A stretch of DNA of 64,000 nt from Streptomyces sp. SJL17-4 (GTDB taxonomy: Bacteria; Actinomycetota; Actinomycetes; Streptomycetales; Streptomycetaceae), in the NCBI RefSeq assembly GCF_036826855.1, contig NZ_CP104578.1, positions 3,472,001 through 3,536,000 on the forward strand. Direction: 5' to 3'. The notes beneath the pieces are model-generated. The model was not told the origin of the DNA, searched no databases, and saw nothing but the letters and a program-made list of their open reading frames with translations. Every line of letters begins with the position of its first letter. Position 1 is the first letter of the stretch. Below, in pieces: positions 38,215-47,923 of this stretch. The translations under genes and the position numbers were made by a program.

Positions 38215-38517
38215 CACTGCCTCCACATGCGACCCCCGCGCGTCTTTGCCGGGGAGGTGAACGAACGTTATCCCCAGCATCTCGCACCCGGCTGTTTCGC
38301 GGCGGCGAGCGAGGGGGAAATCACACGTGGGACATGTTCGCTCTGCGCCGTACCCCGCTTTCGGGCCCTCCTCCTGGGCCCACCAGCCGCAAGCGGGGCA
38401 CGGTCGCGAAGGGAGCCGCGACGAGGTCGCCGCGCCTCCGTGCCGCCGTCCGTGCGGCGCGGGGGCGCGGCGTACCGGCGTACCGTTCGGCCCCGCGTGC
38501 CGTTCGGGAGGTCGGCC
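38215..38517. other. 303-bp gap between icmB and the lipase gene
   Basis: Divergent promoter region. Near the icmB side, a GAACGAACGTTATCCCC tract is the AT-richest part. The rest is GC-rich, with no conserved motif or small gene I can support. Confidence 0.5.
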
Positions 38518-39315
38518 ATGGAGCTCACCAAGGTCACCGCCCTGATGAAAGCCACCGCCCTCGAGCTCGCGATCCTCACCGGGCATCTCGTCCTCTACCC
38601 CTCCGGGATCGTGGCCGAGCGCCTCGCGCCCACCGCTCCCCCGTCGGTCACCCCGAGCACGGGCCGGCGCCCGGTCGTGCTGCTGCACGGTTTCGTGGAC
38701 AACCGCTCGGTCTTCGTCGTCCTGCGCCGCTCCCTCACGCGGAACGGCGGCCGTGACTGTGTCGAGTCACTCAACTACTCACCGCTCACCTGCGACCTGC
38801 GGGCCGCCGCCGAGCTGCTCGGCCGCCGGGTGGACGAGATCCGCGCCCGTACGGGACACGCCGAGGTCGACATCGTCGGGCACAGTCTGGGCGGGCTCAT
38901 CGCCCGCTATTACGTACAGCGGCTCGGTGGTGACAGCCGGGTGCGCACCCTGGCCATGCTCGGCACCCCGCACTCGGGCACGACCGTGGCCCCGCTCGCC
39001 GACGCGCATCCGCTGGTGCGGCAGATGCGGCCGGGTTCGGAGGTGCTGCGGGAGCTCGCCGGGCCGTCGGCCGGCTGCCGGACCCGGTTCGTGAGTTTCT
39101 GGAGCGATCTGGACCAGATCATGGTGCCGGTGGAGACGGCGCGGCTCGACCACCCCGACCTGCTCGTGCACAACGTGCGGGTCAGCGGGATCGGCCATCT
39201 CGCGCTGCCGGTGCATCCGACGGTGGCCGCCGGGGTCCGGGAGGCCCTCGACGCGGACGGCTGGGAGGCCCCGGCGGCGCGCGGGGAGGGACCGGGCGCC
39301 ACGTCCGTGGCGTGA
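38518..39315 (+). CDS. Alpha/beta-fold lipase/esterase
   Basis: A 265-residue hydrolase. [24 protein letters not shown] holds the oxyanion-hole [24 protein letters not shown] the nucleophile elbow GHSLGG, and [12 protein letters not shown] the following strand. An Asp in [10 protein letters not shown] and a late His in [12 protein letters not shown] complete a plausible triad. The N-terminal [30 protein letters not shown] may be a membrane-targeting or anchor helix rather than a cleaved signal. The start 38518 follows GGGAGGTC. It is divergent from icmB and not clearly operonic. Confidence 0.86.
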   Translation: MELTKVTALMKATALELAILTGHLVLYPSGIVAERLAPTAPPSVTPSTGRRPVVLLHGFVDNRSVFVVLRRSLTRNGGRDCVESLNYSPLTCDLRAAAELLGRRVDEIRARTGHAEVDIVGHSLGGLIARYYVQRLGGDSRVRTLAMLGTPHSGTTVAPLADAHPLVRQMRPGSEVLRELAGPSAGCRTRFVSFWSDLDQIMVPVETARLDHPDLLVHNVRVSGIGHLALPVHPTVAAGVREALDADGWEAPAARGEGPGATSVA

Positions 39316-39538
39316 CACTCCGAGACCGTTCTTCGAACGTTCCTCGAACACAAGGCCAAAGCTCTCTCCATGAGCTGGCGAAACACAGCCGATTGCCCGT
39401 TTCCTACGGACTCAAACCCCGCCGAAGATTGTCGGCCGCGCATACCGCCGGGTACAGTCGCGCCACTGCTTACCCCCGGGACACCCCTCGTCGGGCCCGC
39501 CCCGGACTGGTCCTGCTGCCGAGGCGAGAGAGACGTTG

Positions 39539-41273
39539 GTGAACGACCAGCACCCCCACGCCGGGTACGTCGGAGACGGCGCCCACTCCACCGGTAGTTT
39601 CGCCACCGACCCTCTCTTCGGCGCCTACGGCGACGGCGGGGCGGACCAGAGCGGACAGTGGAACCTCGGCGGATACGACGTCACCGGCACGTACGGGACG
39701 ACGGAGCAGTACGGCACGACGACGACCGGCCAGTACGACGCCACGCAGTACGACACGACCGGCACGTACGACACGACGGGGCAGCAGTACGCCACCACCA
39801 CCGGGCAGTACGAGGCCACCGGCACGTACGACACGACCGGCCAGTGGGACACCACAGGGCAGTGGGACGCCACCGGGCAGTGGAACACCACGGGCGCCTA
39901 CGACACCACCGGCACGTACGAGACCTCGACCGGTCAGTACGAGACGACGACCGGGCAGTACGACACGACGGCCGCACAGCACGCCGCCACCGCCGCGTAC
40001 GACACCACCGGTCAATGGGACGCCTCCGCCTGGACCGAGGCGCAGCACACCGGCCAGTACGAGACCCTCCACGCGGGCGCCTACGCCGCCCAGGGCGTGT
40101 ACGGCCATGAGTCCTACGACGCGACCGGCCAGTGGGCCGCCCCCACCTTCGCGACCGACACCGGCGCCTACGACGCGACCGCGTGGAACCAGGCGGCCCC
40201 GGAGGCCGAACCGGTCGTGCCCCAGCAGTACACGCCGGGTCCCGAGCGCACCGCGGAGTTCGCGTTCGAGTACGTCCCCGAGACCGCGGCGGGCACCGCC
40301 GAGGCCCACGCGGACATCGACGACCTCGAGCCCGCCCACGACCGGGTCGCACTCGACGACGGCGAGGACGACCACGGCCACGGCAACCGCCACGAGACCC
40401 ATGAGGCCCGTGGGGCCATGAGGCCCACGACGCCGACCTCGACGACCAGCCCGCCGTCGAGGTCCGTACGGACTCCCCCTCGCCGGCCGCCCCGTGCGCC
40501 GCTCCTCCAACGGCAGCCGCGGCCGGCGCCGTACCCCCGCCAAGCGGTCCGCGCTGCTGACCGTCGCCGTTCCCTCCGCCTGCGTCATGGGCGTCGCCGG
40601 CATCGCCGCCGCCTCCGTCGGCGGGCTCACCGGCGCGGGAGCCGAGAGCGGGAAGAAGGAAGACACGACCGCGCTCGCCGCCGCCGACCCGGCGTCCGTC
40701 AAGCAGGTCGCCGCGAACAACGCCCTCGACACGCAGCTCGCCGCGCTCAGCGCCGACGCCCGCGACTTCGGCGACCGCGCCAGCCGCACCCAGGAGCGCA
40801 TCGACCTCAAGGCCCGGCAGGCGGCCGACAAGAAGAAGCGCGAGGAGGAGGCGGCCCGCAAGGAGGCGCTGCGTCCCAAGTTCATGCTGCCGGTGGAACT
40901 CCACCGGCTCAGCGCGCGCTTCGGCCAGTCCGGCGTCAACTGGATGTCCGTGCACACCGGCATCGACTTCCCCGTGCAGACCGGCACCCCCGTGATGGCC
41001 GCGACGGACGGCACCGTCCGCACCCAGATCAACAGCGCCTACGGCAACATGGTGATCGTGACCGCCCCGGACGGCACCGAGACCTGGTACTGCCACCTCA
41101 GCAGCGCCAAGATCCGCTACGGCCAGGTGAAGGCCGGCGACGTCATCGCGTACTCCGGTGACACCGGCAACTCCACCGGCCCGCACCTGCACTTCGAGGT
41201 CCGGCCGGGCGGCGGCTACGCGATCGACCCGCTGGCCTGGCTGCGCAGCCACGGTCTCGACCCGACCAGCTGA
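39539..41273 (+). CDS. M23 peptidase with YDTTG-repeat N-terminal region, two apparent frameshifts
   Basis: The first ~280 residues are Thr/Gly/Tyr/Trp/Gln-rich with more than a dozen TGQYDTTGTYDTTGQW units. The frame then breaks near 40410 and again near 40465, both beside G or C runs. The final frame gives RRSSNGSRGRRRTPAKRSALLTVAVPSACVMGVAGIAAASVGG, a TM or signal anchor, then a Lys/Glu/Ala coiled segment. It ends in an M23 domain with HTGIDFPVQTGTPVMAA, YGNMVIVTAPDG and GPHLHFEVRPGGG (HxxxD and HxH zinc ligands). Together it would be about 580 residues, a cell-wall endopeptidase with a long cytoplasmic repeat tail. The start is GTG 39539 or TTG 39536. Confidence 0.83.
39686..40040. repeat. 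Coding tandem repeats (YDTTGQ/W units, about 18-24 bp)
   Basis: Repeated TACGACACGACCGGC-like units encode TGQYDTTG, TGTYDTTG and TGQWDTTG blocks. Period is irregular (mostly 18, 21 or 24 bp) and units differ at third positions. Such arrays expand and shrink by slippage. Confidence 0.85.
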
Positions 41274-41298
41274 CCTCACCCACCCTTCCGTACGTGAG

Positions 41299-41324
41299 CG
41301 GGCCCCGGCCGAAGCCGGGGCCCG
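41299..41324. terminator. Terminator between M23 gene and pcrA
   Basis: CGGGCCCCGGC (41299-41309) and GCCGGGGCCCG (41314-41324) flank a CGAA tetraloop. It is 25 bp after the M23 stop and 25 bp before the pcrA stop. Confidence 0.87.
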
Positions 41325-41348
41325 TTCGCGCGTACGCGGCCGTCGGGG

Positions 41349-43799
41349 CTACAGCTTCTCGACCGGGGCGTACCGCAGCAGCAGCCGCTTCGGCTTCTCG
41401 TCACCGAAGTCGATCGTCGCCTGGGCGTCCGCGCCCGCACCCGTCACCGTCATGACCGTGCCGAGGCCGAACTGGTCGTGCGTGACCCGGTCGCCGACCT
41501 GGAGGGAGATCACCGGCTTCTCCCCGGCCCGCCGGGTCGCGAAGCCCGAAGGGCCGGAGCGCGAGCGGGAGGAGGAGAGCGAGGAGGTGATCCCCGAGGT
41601 CGGCCCGGCGGGCTTCACCATCGGACCGGTCCGCTTCCACTCCAGATACGCGGGCGGGATCTCCTCCAGGAACCGCGAGGCCGGGTTGTACGAAGGCTGG
41701 CCCCAGGCGCTGCGCATCGACGAGCGCGTGAGGTAGAGCCGCTCCCGCGCGCGCGTGATGCCCACATAGGCGAGGCGCCGCTCCTCCTCCAGCTCCTTCG
41801 CCTGGCCGAGGGCGCGCATGTGCGGGAAGACGCCGTCCTCCATGCCCGTCAGGAACACCACGGGGAACTCAAGGCCCTTGGCGGTGTGCAGCGTCATCAG
41901 CGTGATGACGCCCCGGCCCTCCTCGTCCTCGTCCGGGATCTGGTCGGAGTCGGCGACGAGCGCGACCTTCTCCAGGAACTCGGCGAGGGTCGCGGGCTCC
42001 TCGCCGCGCTCCTGCTCGAACTCCAGGGCCACGGCGGCGAGTTCCTGGAGGTTCTCGATCCGGGTCTCGTCCTGCGGGTCGGTCGAGGCCTGGAGCTCGG
42101 CGAGATAGCCCGTGCGCTCCAGGACGGCCTCCAGGACGACGGCGGGGCCGGCGCCGGACTCGACGACGGTGCGCAGCTCGTCCATCAGCGCGTTGAACCG
42201 CTTGACGGCGTTCGCCGAGCGGGCCGCCATGCCGTACGCCTCGTCGACCCGCTTGAGGGCCTGCGGGAAGGTGATCTTCTCGCGCAGCGACAGCGCGTCG
42301 ATCATCGCCTCGGCGCGCTCGCCGATGCCCCGCTTGGGGACGTTGAGGATGCGGCGCAGCGGGACGTTGTCCTCGGGGTTGGCGAGGACGCGCAGGTAGG
42401 CGAGGACGTCCCGGACCTCCTTGCGCTCGTAGAAGCGCACGCCGCCGACGACCTTGTAGGGCAGTCCGACGCGGATGAAGATCTCTTCGAAGACACGGGA
42501 CTGGGCGTTGGTCCGGTAGAAGACGGCGACGTCCCCGGCCTTGGCCTCGCCCGCGTCGGTGAGCCGGTCGATCTCGTCGGCGACGAACTGGGCCTCGTCG
42601 TGCTCGGTGTCGGCGACGTAGCCGGTGATCTGCGCGCCCGCGCCGGCGTTCGTCCAGAGGTTCTTGGGGCGGCGGGACTCGTTGCGCTCGATGACGGCGT
42701 TGGCGGCGGAGAGGATCGTCTGCGTGGAGCGGTAGTTCTGCTCCAGGAGGATCGTCGTCGCGTCCGGGTAGTCCTCCTCGAACTGGAGGATGTTGCGGAT
42801 GGTGGCGCCGCGGAAGGCGTAGATCGACTGGTCGGCGTCACCGACGACGCACAGCTCGGCCGGGCCGAGGTCCTCGTAGCCGGTACCGACGAGCTCGCGC
42901 ACGAGGGTGTACTGGGCGTGGTTGGTGTCCTGGTACTCGTCGACGAGGACGTGCCGGAAGCGGCGGCGGTAGTGCTCGGCGACGTCGGGGAACGCCTGGA
43001 GCAGATGGACCGTCGTCATGATGATGTCGTCGAAGTCCAGGGCGTTGGCCTCGCGCAGCCGCGCCTGGTACATCCGGTACGCCTCGGCGAGCGTCTTCTC
43101 GAAACCGTCGACGGCCTGGTCGGCGAAGGTCTCCTCGTCGATCAGCTCGTTCTTGAGGTTCGAGATCTTGGCGCTGAAGGACTTCGGCGGGAACTTCTTC
43201 GGGTCGAGGTCCAGGTCCCGGCAGACCAGGGACATCAGGCGCTTGGAGTCGGCGGCGTCGTAGATCGAGAAGGAGGAGGTGAAGCCGAGCTTCTTCGACT
43301 CGCGGCGCAGGATGCGGACGCAGGCGCTGTGGAACGTCATGACCCACATGGCGTTGGCGCGCGGTCCGACGAGCTGCTCGACGCGCTCCTTCATCTCGCC
43401 GGCGGCCTTGTTGGTGAAGGTGATCGCCAGTATCTGGCCGGGGTGCACGTGCCGCGTGCCCAGCAGGTGGGCGATGCGGTGGGTGAGCACCCGGGTCTTG
43501 CCGGAGCCGGCGCCGGCGACGATGAGCAGCGGGGTGTCGGTGTGGACGACGGCGGCGCGCTGCTGCTCGTTCAGCCCGTCCAGGAGCGCGGCGGTGTCCA
43601 CGACGGGGCGGGGGGCGCCGTCGCGGTAGTGGGTGTCCCGTGCGGGCGGGGGCACGTCGAAGTGCTCCCCGAAGAGGTCGTGCGGGACGTCCTCCCCGGC
43701 CGGGGAGCCGTGCTCGTGGTCCTCGGGGTGGGGCGGGGGCTCCTCCGAGGAGTGGTTCTGGAGGCCGGCCAGGAAGCTGTCGTCAAAGAGGCTGCTCAT
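41349..43799 (-). CDS. pcrA: ATP-dependent 3'-5' DNA helicase PcrA/UvrD
   Basis: An 816-residue SF1A helicase in nucleotide-excision repair, replication restart and removal of RecA filaments. A ~65-residue acidic/His-rich N-terminal extension precedes the core. Motifs: QQRAAVVHTDTPLLIVAGAGSGKTRVLTHRI (Q motif and Walker A), ITFTNKAAGEMKERV (Ia), VLVDEYQDTN (Walker B), VVGDADQSIYAFRGA (III), LEQNYRST (IV), VMTFHSACVRILRRE, and GLEFPVVFLTGMEDGVFPH plus AYVGITRARERLYL (V, VI). The last ~60 residues have a basic, Gly/Ser-rich tail and a FDHDQFGLGTV-type beta motif, typical of actinobacterial UvrD. Frame intact, length normal. Confidence 0.96.
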   Translation of the reverse strand: MSSLFDDSFLAGLQNHSSEEPPPHPEDHEHGSPAGEDVPHDLFGEHFDVPPPARDTHYRDGAPRPVVDTAALLDGLNEQQRAAVVHTDTPLLIVAGAGSGKTRVLTHRIAHLLGTRHVHPGQILAITFTNKAAGEMKERVEQLVGPRANAMWVMTFHSACVRILRRESKKLGFTSSFSIYDAADSKRLMSLVCRDLDLDPKKFPPKSFSAKISNLKNELIDEETFADQAVDGFEKTLAEAYRMYQARLREANALDFDDIIMTTVHLLQAFPDVAEHYRRRFRHVLVDEYQDTNHAQYTLVRELVGTGYEDLGPAELCVVGDADQSIYAFRGATIRNILQFEEDYPDATTILLEQNYRSTQTILSAANAVIERNESRRPKNLWTNAGAGAQITGYVADTEHDEAQFVADEIDRLTDAGEAKAGDVAVFYRTNAQSRVFEEIFIRVGLPYKVVGGVRFYERKEVRDVLAYLRVLANPEDNVPLRRILNVPKRGIGERAEAMIDALSLREKITFPQALKRVDEAYGMAARSANAVKRFNALMDELRTVVESGAGPAVVLEAVLERTGYLAELQASTDPQDETRIENLQELAAVALEFEQERGEEPATLAEFLEKVALVADSDQIPDEDEEGRGVITLMTLHTAKGLEFPVVFLTGMEDGVFPHMRALGQAKELEEERRLAYVGITRARERLYLTRSSMRSAWGQPSYNPASRFLEEIPPAYLEWKRTGPMVKPAGPTSGITSSLSSSRSRSGPSGFATRRAGEKPVISLQVGDRVTHDQFGLGTVMTVTGAGADAQATIDFGDEKPKRLLLRYAPVEKL

Positions 43800-43912
43800 C
43801 GCCTCACGAGTCTAGGACGCCCCACCGACATCCGGGCCCGCCTTCGGGAGCCGCCTTCGTCACCGGCCTGCGGAACCGGTCACACCCCGGTGCTACCGCC
43901 CCGTGGAACGGC

Positions 43913-44266
43913 TCAGGTCCAGAGGGTCGCGATGAAGATGTTCGCCGTGGTCAGACCGCCGACGGCGGCGAAGAGGCCCTTGTCGATCCGCTCCTCGTCG
44001 CGCTTGACATAGACGAGGGCGAGGATCACGACGAGGATCCCGAGCTTGATGCCGATCTTGAGGTTGTTGACGGTCTGGTCGTCCGCCTGGTTCAGGCCGA
44101 CCAGCGCGACGCCGGTGACGAGCATGGTCAGCGCGCCGTGCAGCATCGCGGGGCTGAAGCGGGCCGTACCGGCCCCCATCGCCTTCATCTGGGTGAGGAA
44201 TCCGCCCAGCAGGGAGGCGATACCGATGATGTGCAGGGCGACGAAGACATTGATGAGTACGTCCAT
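43913..44266 (-). CDS. Small membrane protein with four TM helices
   Basis: A 117-residue protein, almost entirely hydrophobic. Its helices are VLINVFVALHIIGIASLLGGFL, MLHGALTMLVTGVALVGL, LGILVVILALVYVK and LFAAVGGLTTANIFIATLW, with the conserved loops QMKAMGAGTARFSPAMLHG and KIGIKLG. No function recognised. It is single, 113 bp downstream of pcrA and facing the same way but with its own start, ATG at 44266. The longer frame adds an implausible Arg-rich head. Confidence 0.82.
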   Translation of the reverse strand: MDVLINVFVALHIIGIASLLGGFLTQMKAMGAGTARFSPAMLHGALTMLVTGVALVGLNQADDQTVNNLKIGIKLGILVVILALVYVKRDEERIDKGLFAAVGGLTTANIFIATLWT

Positions 44267-44607
44267 GGGCCGGAGCCTAACGGGGGCCCTAGCACCGTCT
44301 TCCGGCCGGGTCCACCCACCCTCGCTTCGGTCGGACGGGCGCCGGAATGCCCCTCGGCCCGGCGCCGGGGACGAACGACATCGGTCGCCGACCGCCAAGT
44401 GTCGCCAATAGCGGTCATCTCCCCGCCCGGGTGTGACCCCAGGTTTAGCGTCCTTCACCAGGTGGCCGGCTCCCCACCACCGCCGGCGATCCGGCGGTTG
44501 TCGGTCACCCCCGCCGAGAAAACCCGGCGGCGGTCCGTCTCCCCTGTGCGGCCCGCCGTCGGCCCGGCGGGCCCGTTTCCCCCAGGCAGAGGATGTGACC
44601 CGCCCTC
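44267..44607. other. 341-bp gap upstream of the NlpC/P60 gene
   Basis: Promoter region for two divergent genes. It contains GC-rich hairpins (CGCCGGCGATCCGGCGG near 44483, GCCCGCCGTCGGCCCGGCGGGC near 44550). I looked for a c-di-AMP (ydaO) riboswitch, which often precedes cell-wall hydrolase genes in actinomycetes, but saw no match. A short AT-rich patch (CCAGGTTTAGCGTCC) near 44440 may hold a promoter. Confidence 0.5.
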
Positions 44608-45726
44608 GTGGCAGCACACCGAAAACCCAAGCAGTCGCCCCTCGGTGGACAGGCGGGCCGCACCGCCGCCACACTCGCCCTCGCCTCCGCCGCGACCGCG
44701 ACGCTCTTCGAGGGGTCCGGGCACGCCGAGCCCCGTCCCACCACCGCCCAGGTCAAGGAGAAGGTCGACCGGCTCTACGAGGAGGCCGAGGTCGCGACCG
44801 AGCGGTACAACGGGGCGAAGGAGAAGGCGGACGAGGCCCGCGCCGCGTTCGAGCGGCTGCGCGACGAGGCCGCCCGCAGGACCCAGCGGCTCAACACCGC
44901 GCGGGACGGGCTCGGCGCCATGGCCGCCGCCCAGTACCGGTCCGGCGGCCTCGACCCCGCCGTCCAGCTCGCCCTCACCTCCAACCCCGACCAGTACCTG
45001 GAGCGGGCCGCGCTCGCCGAGAAGGCCGGGGACCGCCAGGCGGCCGCCGTCAGCGCCGTACGACGCGAGCTCGCCGCCGTACGGCAGCTGCGCGGCGAGT
45101 CGACGGGACACCTGGACGCGCTGCGCGAGCACGAGACGGAGCTGCGACGGCAGAAGACGGCCGTCCTCGGCAAGCTCCGGGCGGCACGGACCCTGCTCGC
45201 CCGGCTGACCGCGGAGGAACGCGCCCGGTACGAGGCCGCCGAGGCGGGCCGCGACGGCTCCGGCGCCTCTGCGGGGAACGACGGCAGGGACACCGGCAGC
45301 ACCCCCGCCACCGGCACCACCACCGTGCGGGCCGACCGCTCCTCGGGCGGCGATCGCGGGCCGGTGACCGCGCCGAACGGCCGGGCCGCCCAGGCCGTCT
45401 CCTTCGCCCACGCCCAGCTCGGCAAGCCGTACGTGTGGGGGGCGACGGGCCCCTCGGCGTACGACTGCTCGGGCCTCACCCAGGCGGCCTGGCGCGCGGC
45501 CGGCGTCTCGCTGCCGCGCACCACGTACACCCAGATCAACGCGGGCCGACGCGTCTCCCGCTCCCAGCTCGCCCCCGGTGACCTGATCTTCTTCTACTCC
45601 GGGATCAGCCACGTCGGGCTCTACATCGGCGGCGGCCAGATGATCCACGCCCCCCGCCCCGGCGCACCGGTACGGGTCGCCCCCATCGACGAGATGCCCT
45701 TCGCGGGAGCGACCCGGGTGGGCTGA
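44608..45726 (+). CDS. NlpC/P60 peptidoglycan hydrolase with coiled-coil region
   Basis: A 372-residue exported protein. The basic, Ser/Gln-rich head and AGRTAATLALASAATATLFEG likely act as signal peptide. A coiled-coil (residues about 45-205; VKEKVDRLYEEAEVATERYNGAKEKADEAR, and AQYRSGGLDPAVQLALTSNPDQYLERA) is followed by a Thr/Gly/Ser linker. The NlpC/P60 domain shows YDCSGLTQAAWRAAG (catalytic Cys), SHVGLYIGGGQMIHAP (catalytic His and third polar residue) and VWGATGPSAYD. It cleaves D-Glu-to-diamino-acid bonds in peptidoglycan stem peptides. The start is GTG 44608 with AGGATG upstream. The gap to the next convergent gene is 65 bp. Confidence 0.9.
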   Translation: MAAHRKPKQSPLGGQAGRTAATLALASAATATLFEGSGHAEPRPTTAQVKEKVDRLYEEAEVATERYNGAKEKADEARAAFERLRDEAARRTQRLNTARDGLGAMAAAQYRSGGLDPAVQLALTSNPDQYLERAALAEKAGDRQAAAVSAVRRELAAVRQLRGESTGHLDALREHETELRRQKTAVLGKLRAARTLLARLTAEERARYEAAEAGRDGSGASAGNDGRDTGSTPATGTTTVRADRSSGGDRGPVTAPNGRAAQAVSFAHAQLGKPYVWGATGPSAYDCSGLTQAAWRAAGVSLPRTTYTQINAGRRVSRSQLAPGDLIFFYSGISHVGLYIGGGQMIHAPRPGAPVRVAPIDEMPFAGATRVG

Positions 45727-45791
45727 CGTCTCGGGCTGACGTCTCCGGCCGACGGTCTCCGGCGGGCGGCTCGGACCAGGCGGCAGGCGGC

Positions 45792-46508
45792 TCAGACCAG
45801 GCGGCGGGCGGTGGCCCAGCGGGTCAGTTCGTGGCGGTTGGAGAGCTGGAGCTTGCGCAGGACCGCCGAGACGTGCGACTCGACCGTCTTCACCGAGATG
45901 TAGAGCTGCTTGGCGATCTCCTTGTAGGCGTATCCCCGGGCGATCAGTCGCAGCACCTCCCGCTCCCGCTGGGTCAGCCGGTCCATGTCCTCGTCCACCG
46001 GCGGCGCGTCCGTCGACGCGAAGGCGTCCAGGACGAATCCGGCGAGCCGGGGCGAGAAGACGGCGTCGCCCTCCTGGACCCGGAAGATCGAGTCGACCAG
46101 GTCGGTACCGGTGATCGTCTTGGTGACATAGCCCCGGGCACCGCCCCGGATCACCCCGATGACGTCCTCGGCCGCGTCCGAGACGGAGAGAGCGAGGAAG
46201 CGCACCGGGTCCTCCGCCGCGCTCATCAGACTCGCGCAGCGCCGCAGCACCTCGACCCCGCCGCCGCCCGGGAGGTGCACGTCGAGGAGGACGACCTCGG
46301 GGCGGGTCGCCGTGATGACGGTGACCGCCTGGTCGACGTCGGCGGCCTCGCCGACCACCTCGACGCCGGTGACCTCGGTACGCCCGATCTCGGCCTGCAC
46401 TCCCGTACGGAACATCCGGTGGTCGTCGACGAGCACCACCCGCACCCGGCGCTCGGTGCCCGCCGCCCCCGCCTCGGTTCCGGTCGTGTCCCCGGTCTCG
46501 TCGCTCAT
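45792..46508 (-). CDS. NarL/LuxR-family response regulator
   Basis: A 238-residue regulator. Receiver domain: VRVVLVDDHRMFRTGVQAEI (acidic pair at 28-29), VVLLDVHLPGGGGV with phospho-acceptor Asp76, and GARGYVTKTI with the conserved Lys. C-terminal LuxR helix-turn-helix: LTQREREVLRLIARGYAYKEIAKQLYISVKTVESHVSAVLRKLQL. It overlaps the sensor kinase gene by four bases (ATGA), so the pair is one operon with the kinase first. The C-terminal coding end sits on a 21-bp tandem duplication (about 45769-45811; GGCGGCTCGGACCAGGCGGC-like). Confidence 0.93.
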   Translation of the reverse strand: MSDETGDTTGTEAGAAGTERRVRVVLVDDHRMFRTGVQAEIGRTEVTGVEVVGEAADVDQAVTVITATRPEVVLLDVHLPGGGGVEVLRRCASLMSAAEDPVRFLALSVSDAAEDVIGVIRGGARGYVTKTITGTDLVDSIFRVQEGDAVFSPRLAGFVLDAFASTDAPPVDEDMDRLTQREREVLRLIARGYAYKEIAKQLYISVKTVESHVSAVLRKLQLSNRHELTRWATARRLV

Positions 46509-47767
46509 CCGTCCGCCCTCTCCATCTCAAGCTCCACTTCGGTGCCCCCGCCCGGCACGGACCGCAGCCGGGCCGTGCCGCCGTTGCGCTGCATCCGGCC
46601 GATGATCGATTCTCGTACGCCCATCCTGTCCTCGGGGACCGCGTCCAGATCGAATCCCGGCCCCCGGTCCCGGACCGAGACGAAGACCGTGCGGCCCTCG
46701 ACCTCCGCGTACACCTGCACGGCCCCACCCTCGCCACCGTACTTCGCGGCATTGACCATCGCCTCGCGCGCGGCCTGCATCTGTGCGACCAGTCCGTCGT
46801 CGAGCGGGCAGTCGCCGACGACGACCACCTCGATCGGGACCCCGTGCTTGTCCTCGACCTCGGCAGCCGCCTTCTTCACCGCCTCCGCGAGAGTCTCGGG
46901 CTCCTCGTCCCTGCCGGTGCCCTCGGGCTTGTAGAGCCAGTTCCGCAGCTCCCGCTCCTGGGCGCGGGCGAGCCTGCGGACCTCGCCCGCGTCCTCGGCG
47001 TTGCGCTGGATCAGGGTGAGGGTGTGCAGCACGGAGTCATGGACGTGGGCGGCGACCTCGGCACGCTCCTGGGCGCGGATGCGCATGGTCCGCTCCTCCG
47101 TGAGGTCCTGCGACATCCGGACCAGCCAGGGGCCGGCCAGCAGGGCTATGCCGGTGAGGACGGCGACGGCTGCGGTGAGCGCGGTGCCGAGCTGGGCGAC
47201 GGAGCCGCGGACCACCACGAAGACGGCGAGGCCGGTGCCGACCAGGGCGACGCCGACGAGGCCGCGGGCGAGCTGGAAGGCGCGTGTGCGGCGGCCGGGG
47301 TCGGTCCAGCTGGCCCGACGGGCGTTGTCCGCCTGGCGCCAGACCAGGGCGACACCGACGCCGACGAGGAGCAGGGGCCAGACGTACCGTCCGGACTCGC
47401 CGTCGACGCTTATGTTCCCGATGAGGAGCGCGCCGCCGATCGCGAGCACGAGGAGGGCGAAGAGCTGCCCCCTGTCTGGCTTGCGCAGTCTTCGGCGCCC
47501 GTCGGGGGTGGTCTCGAAGACGGGGCGGGGGGCGGTCCGGCCGCCGACGCCGAGGGGGACGACGATCCAGAAGGCCGCGTAGATCAGGAGACCGAGGCCG
47601 TCCAGGAAGCACATGACCACGAAGGCCATGCGGACCCAGACGACCGGCAGCCCGAGGTGGCCGGCGAGGCCGCGTGCGACACCGCCGAGCCATCGCCCGT
47701 CGGCGCTCCGGTAGAGCTTGCGCACGGGCGGTTCGTCGGTCTCGGTGACACGAGCGGCTGCGGACAT
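46505..47767 (-). CDS. Sensor histidine kinase with PspC domain and multiple TM helices
   Basis: A 420-residue membrane kinase. The N-terminus is a PspC domain (KLYRSADGRWLGGVARGLAGHLGLPVVWVRMAFVVMCFLDGLG). Further TM segments follow: LFALLVLAIGGALLIGNI, YVWPLLLVGVGVALV, GLVGVALVGTGLAVFVVV. The HisKA_3 segment has RAEVAAHVHDSVLHTLTLIQRN with phospho-His near 243. The C-terminal ATPase domain has REAMVNAAKYGGEGGAV (N box) and VRDRGPGFDLDAVPEDRMGVRESI (G1/F). PspC-containing kinases sense envelope stress. It is divergent from another PspC protein at 47924, which probably belongs to the same response. Confidence 0.92.
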   Translation of the reverse strand: MSAAARVTETDEPPVRKLYRSADGRWLGGVARGLAGHLGLPVVWVRMAFVVMCFLDGLGLLIYAAFWIVVPLGVGGRTAPRPVFETTPDGRRRLRKPDRGQLFALLVLAIGGALLIGNISVDGESGRYVWPLLLVGVGVALVWRQADNARRASWTDPGRRTRAFQLARGLVGVALVGTGLAVFVVVRGSVAQLGTALTAAVAVLTGIALLAGPWLVRMSQDLTEERTMRIRAQERAEVAAHVHDSVLHTLTLIQRNAEDAGEVRRLARAQERELRNWLYKPEGTGRDEEPETLAEAVKKAAAEVEDKHGVPIEVVVVGDCPLDDGLVAQMQAAREAMVNAAKYGGEGGAVQVYAEVEGRTVFVSVRDRGPGFDLDAVPEDRMGVRESIIGRMQRNGGTARLRSVPGGGTEVELEMERADG

Positions 47768-47923
47768 GCACCGATCGTCACACGTTCGGCCCGCCCGGGA
47801 CATCAGGGTCGGCCCTGAGATCGTCCCTGGTACGGCCTCGGGGACGGCGGGGCGCCGAATATCAGGGTCGGGCCAGGGTCGGCCCCGGTGCCGCTCGGCG
47901 TCACGGGCCGTCACCATGGACGC

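Noticed and set aside
35986..39315. A single 1,109-residue protein spanning DUF5691 and the lipase
   Set aside because: It is a chance continuous frame: the DUF5691 frame breaks near 37128, icmB lies on the opposite strand within it, and the lipase has its own ATG and ribosome site at 38518.
39316..39536. LexA/SOS-type box near 39330 (TTCGAACGTTC...TCGAAC)
   Set aside because: The half-sites do not have the CGAAC-N4-GTTCG spacing, and the gene downstream is not a repair gene.
44267..44607. Possible c-di-AMP (ydaO) riboswitch before the NlpC/P60 gene
   Set aside because: Such switches often precede wall-hydrolase genes in actinomycetes, but the expected conserved blocks were not found in the gap; only generic GC-rich hairpins are present.
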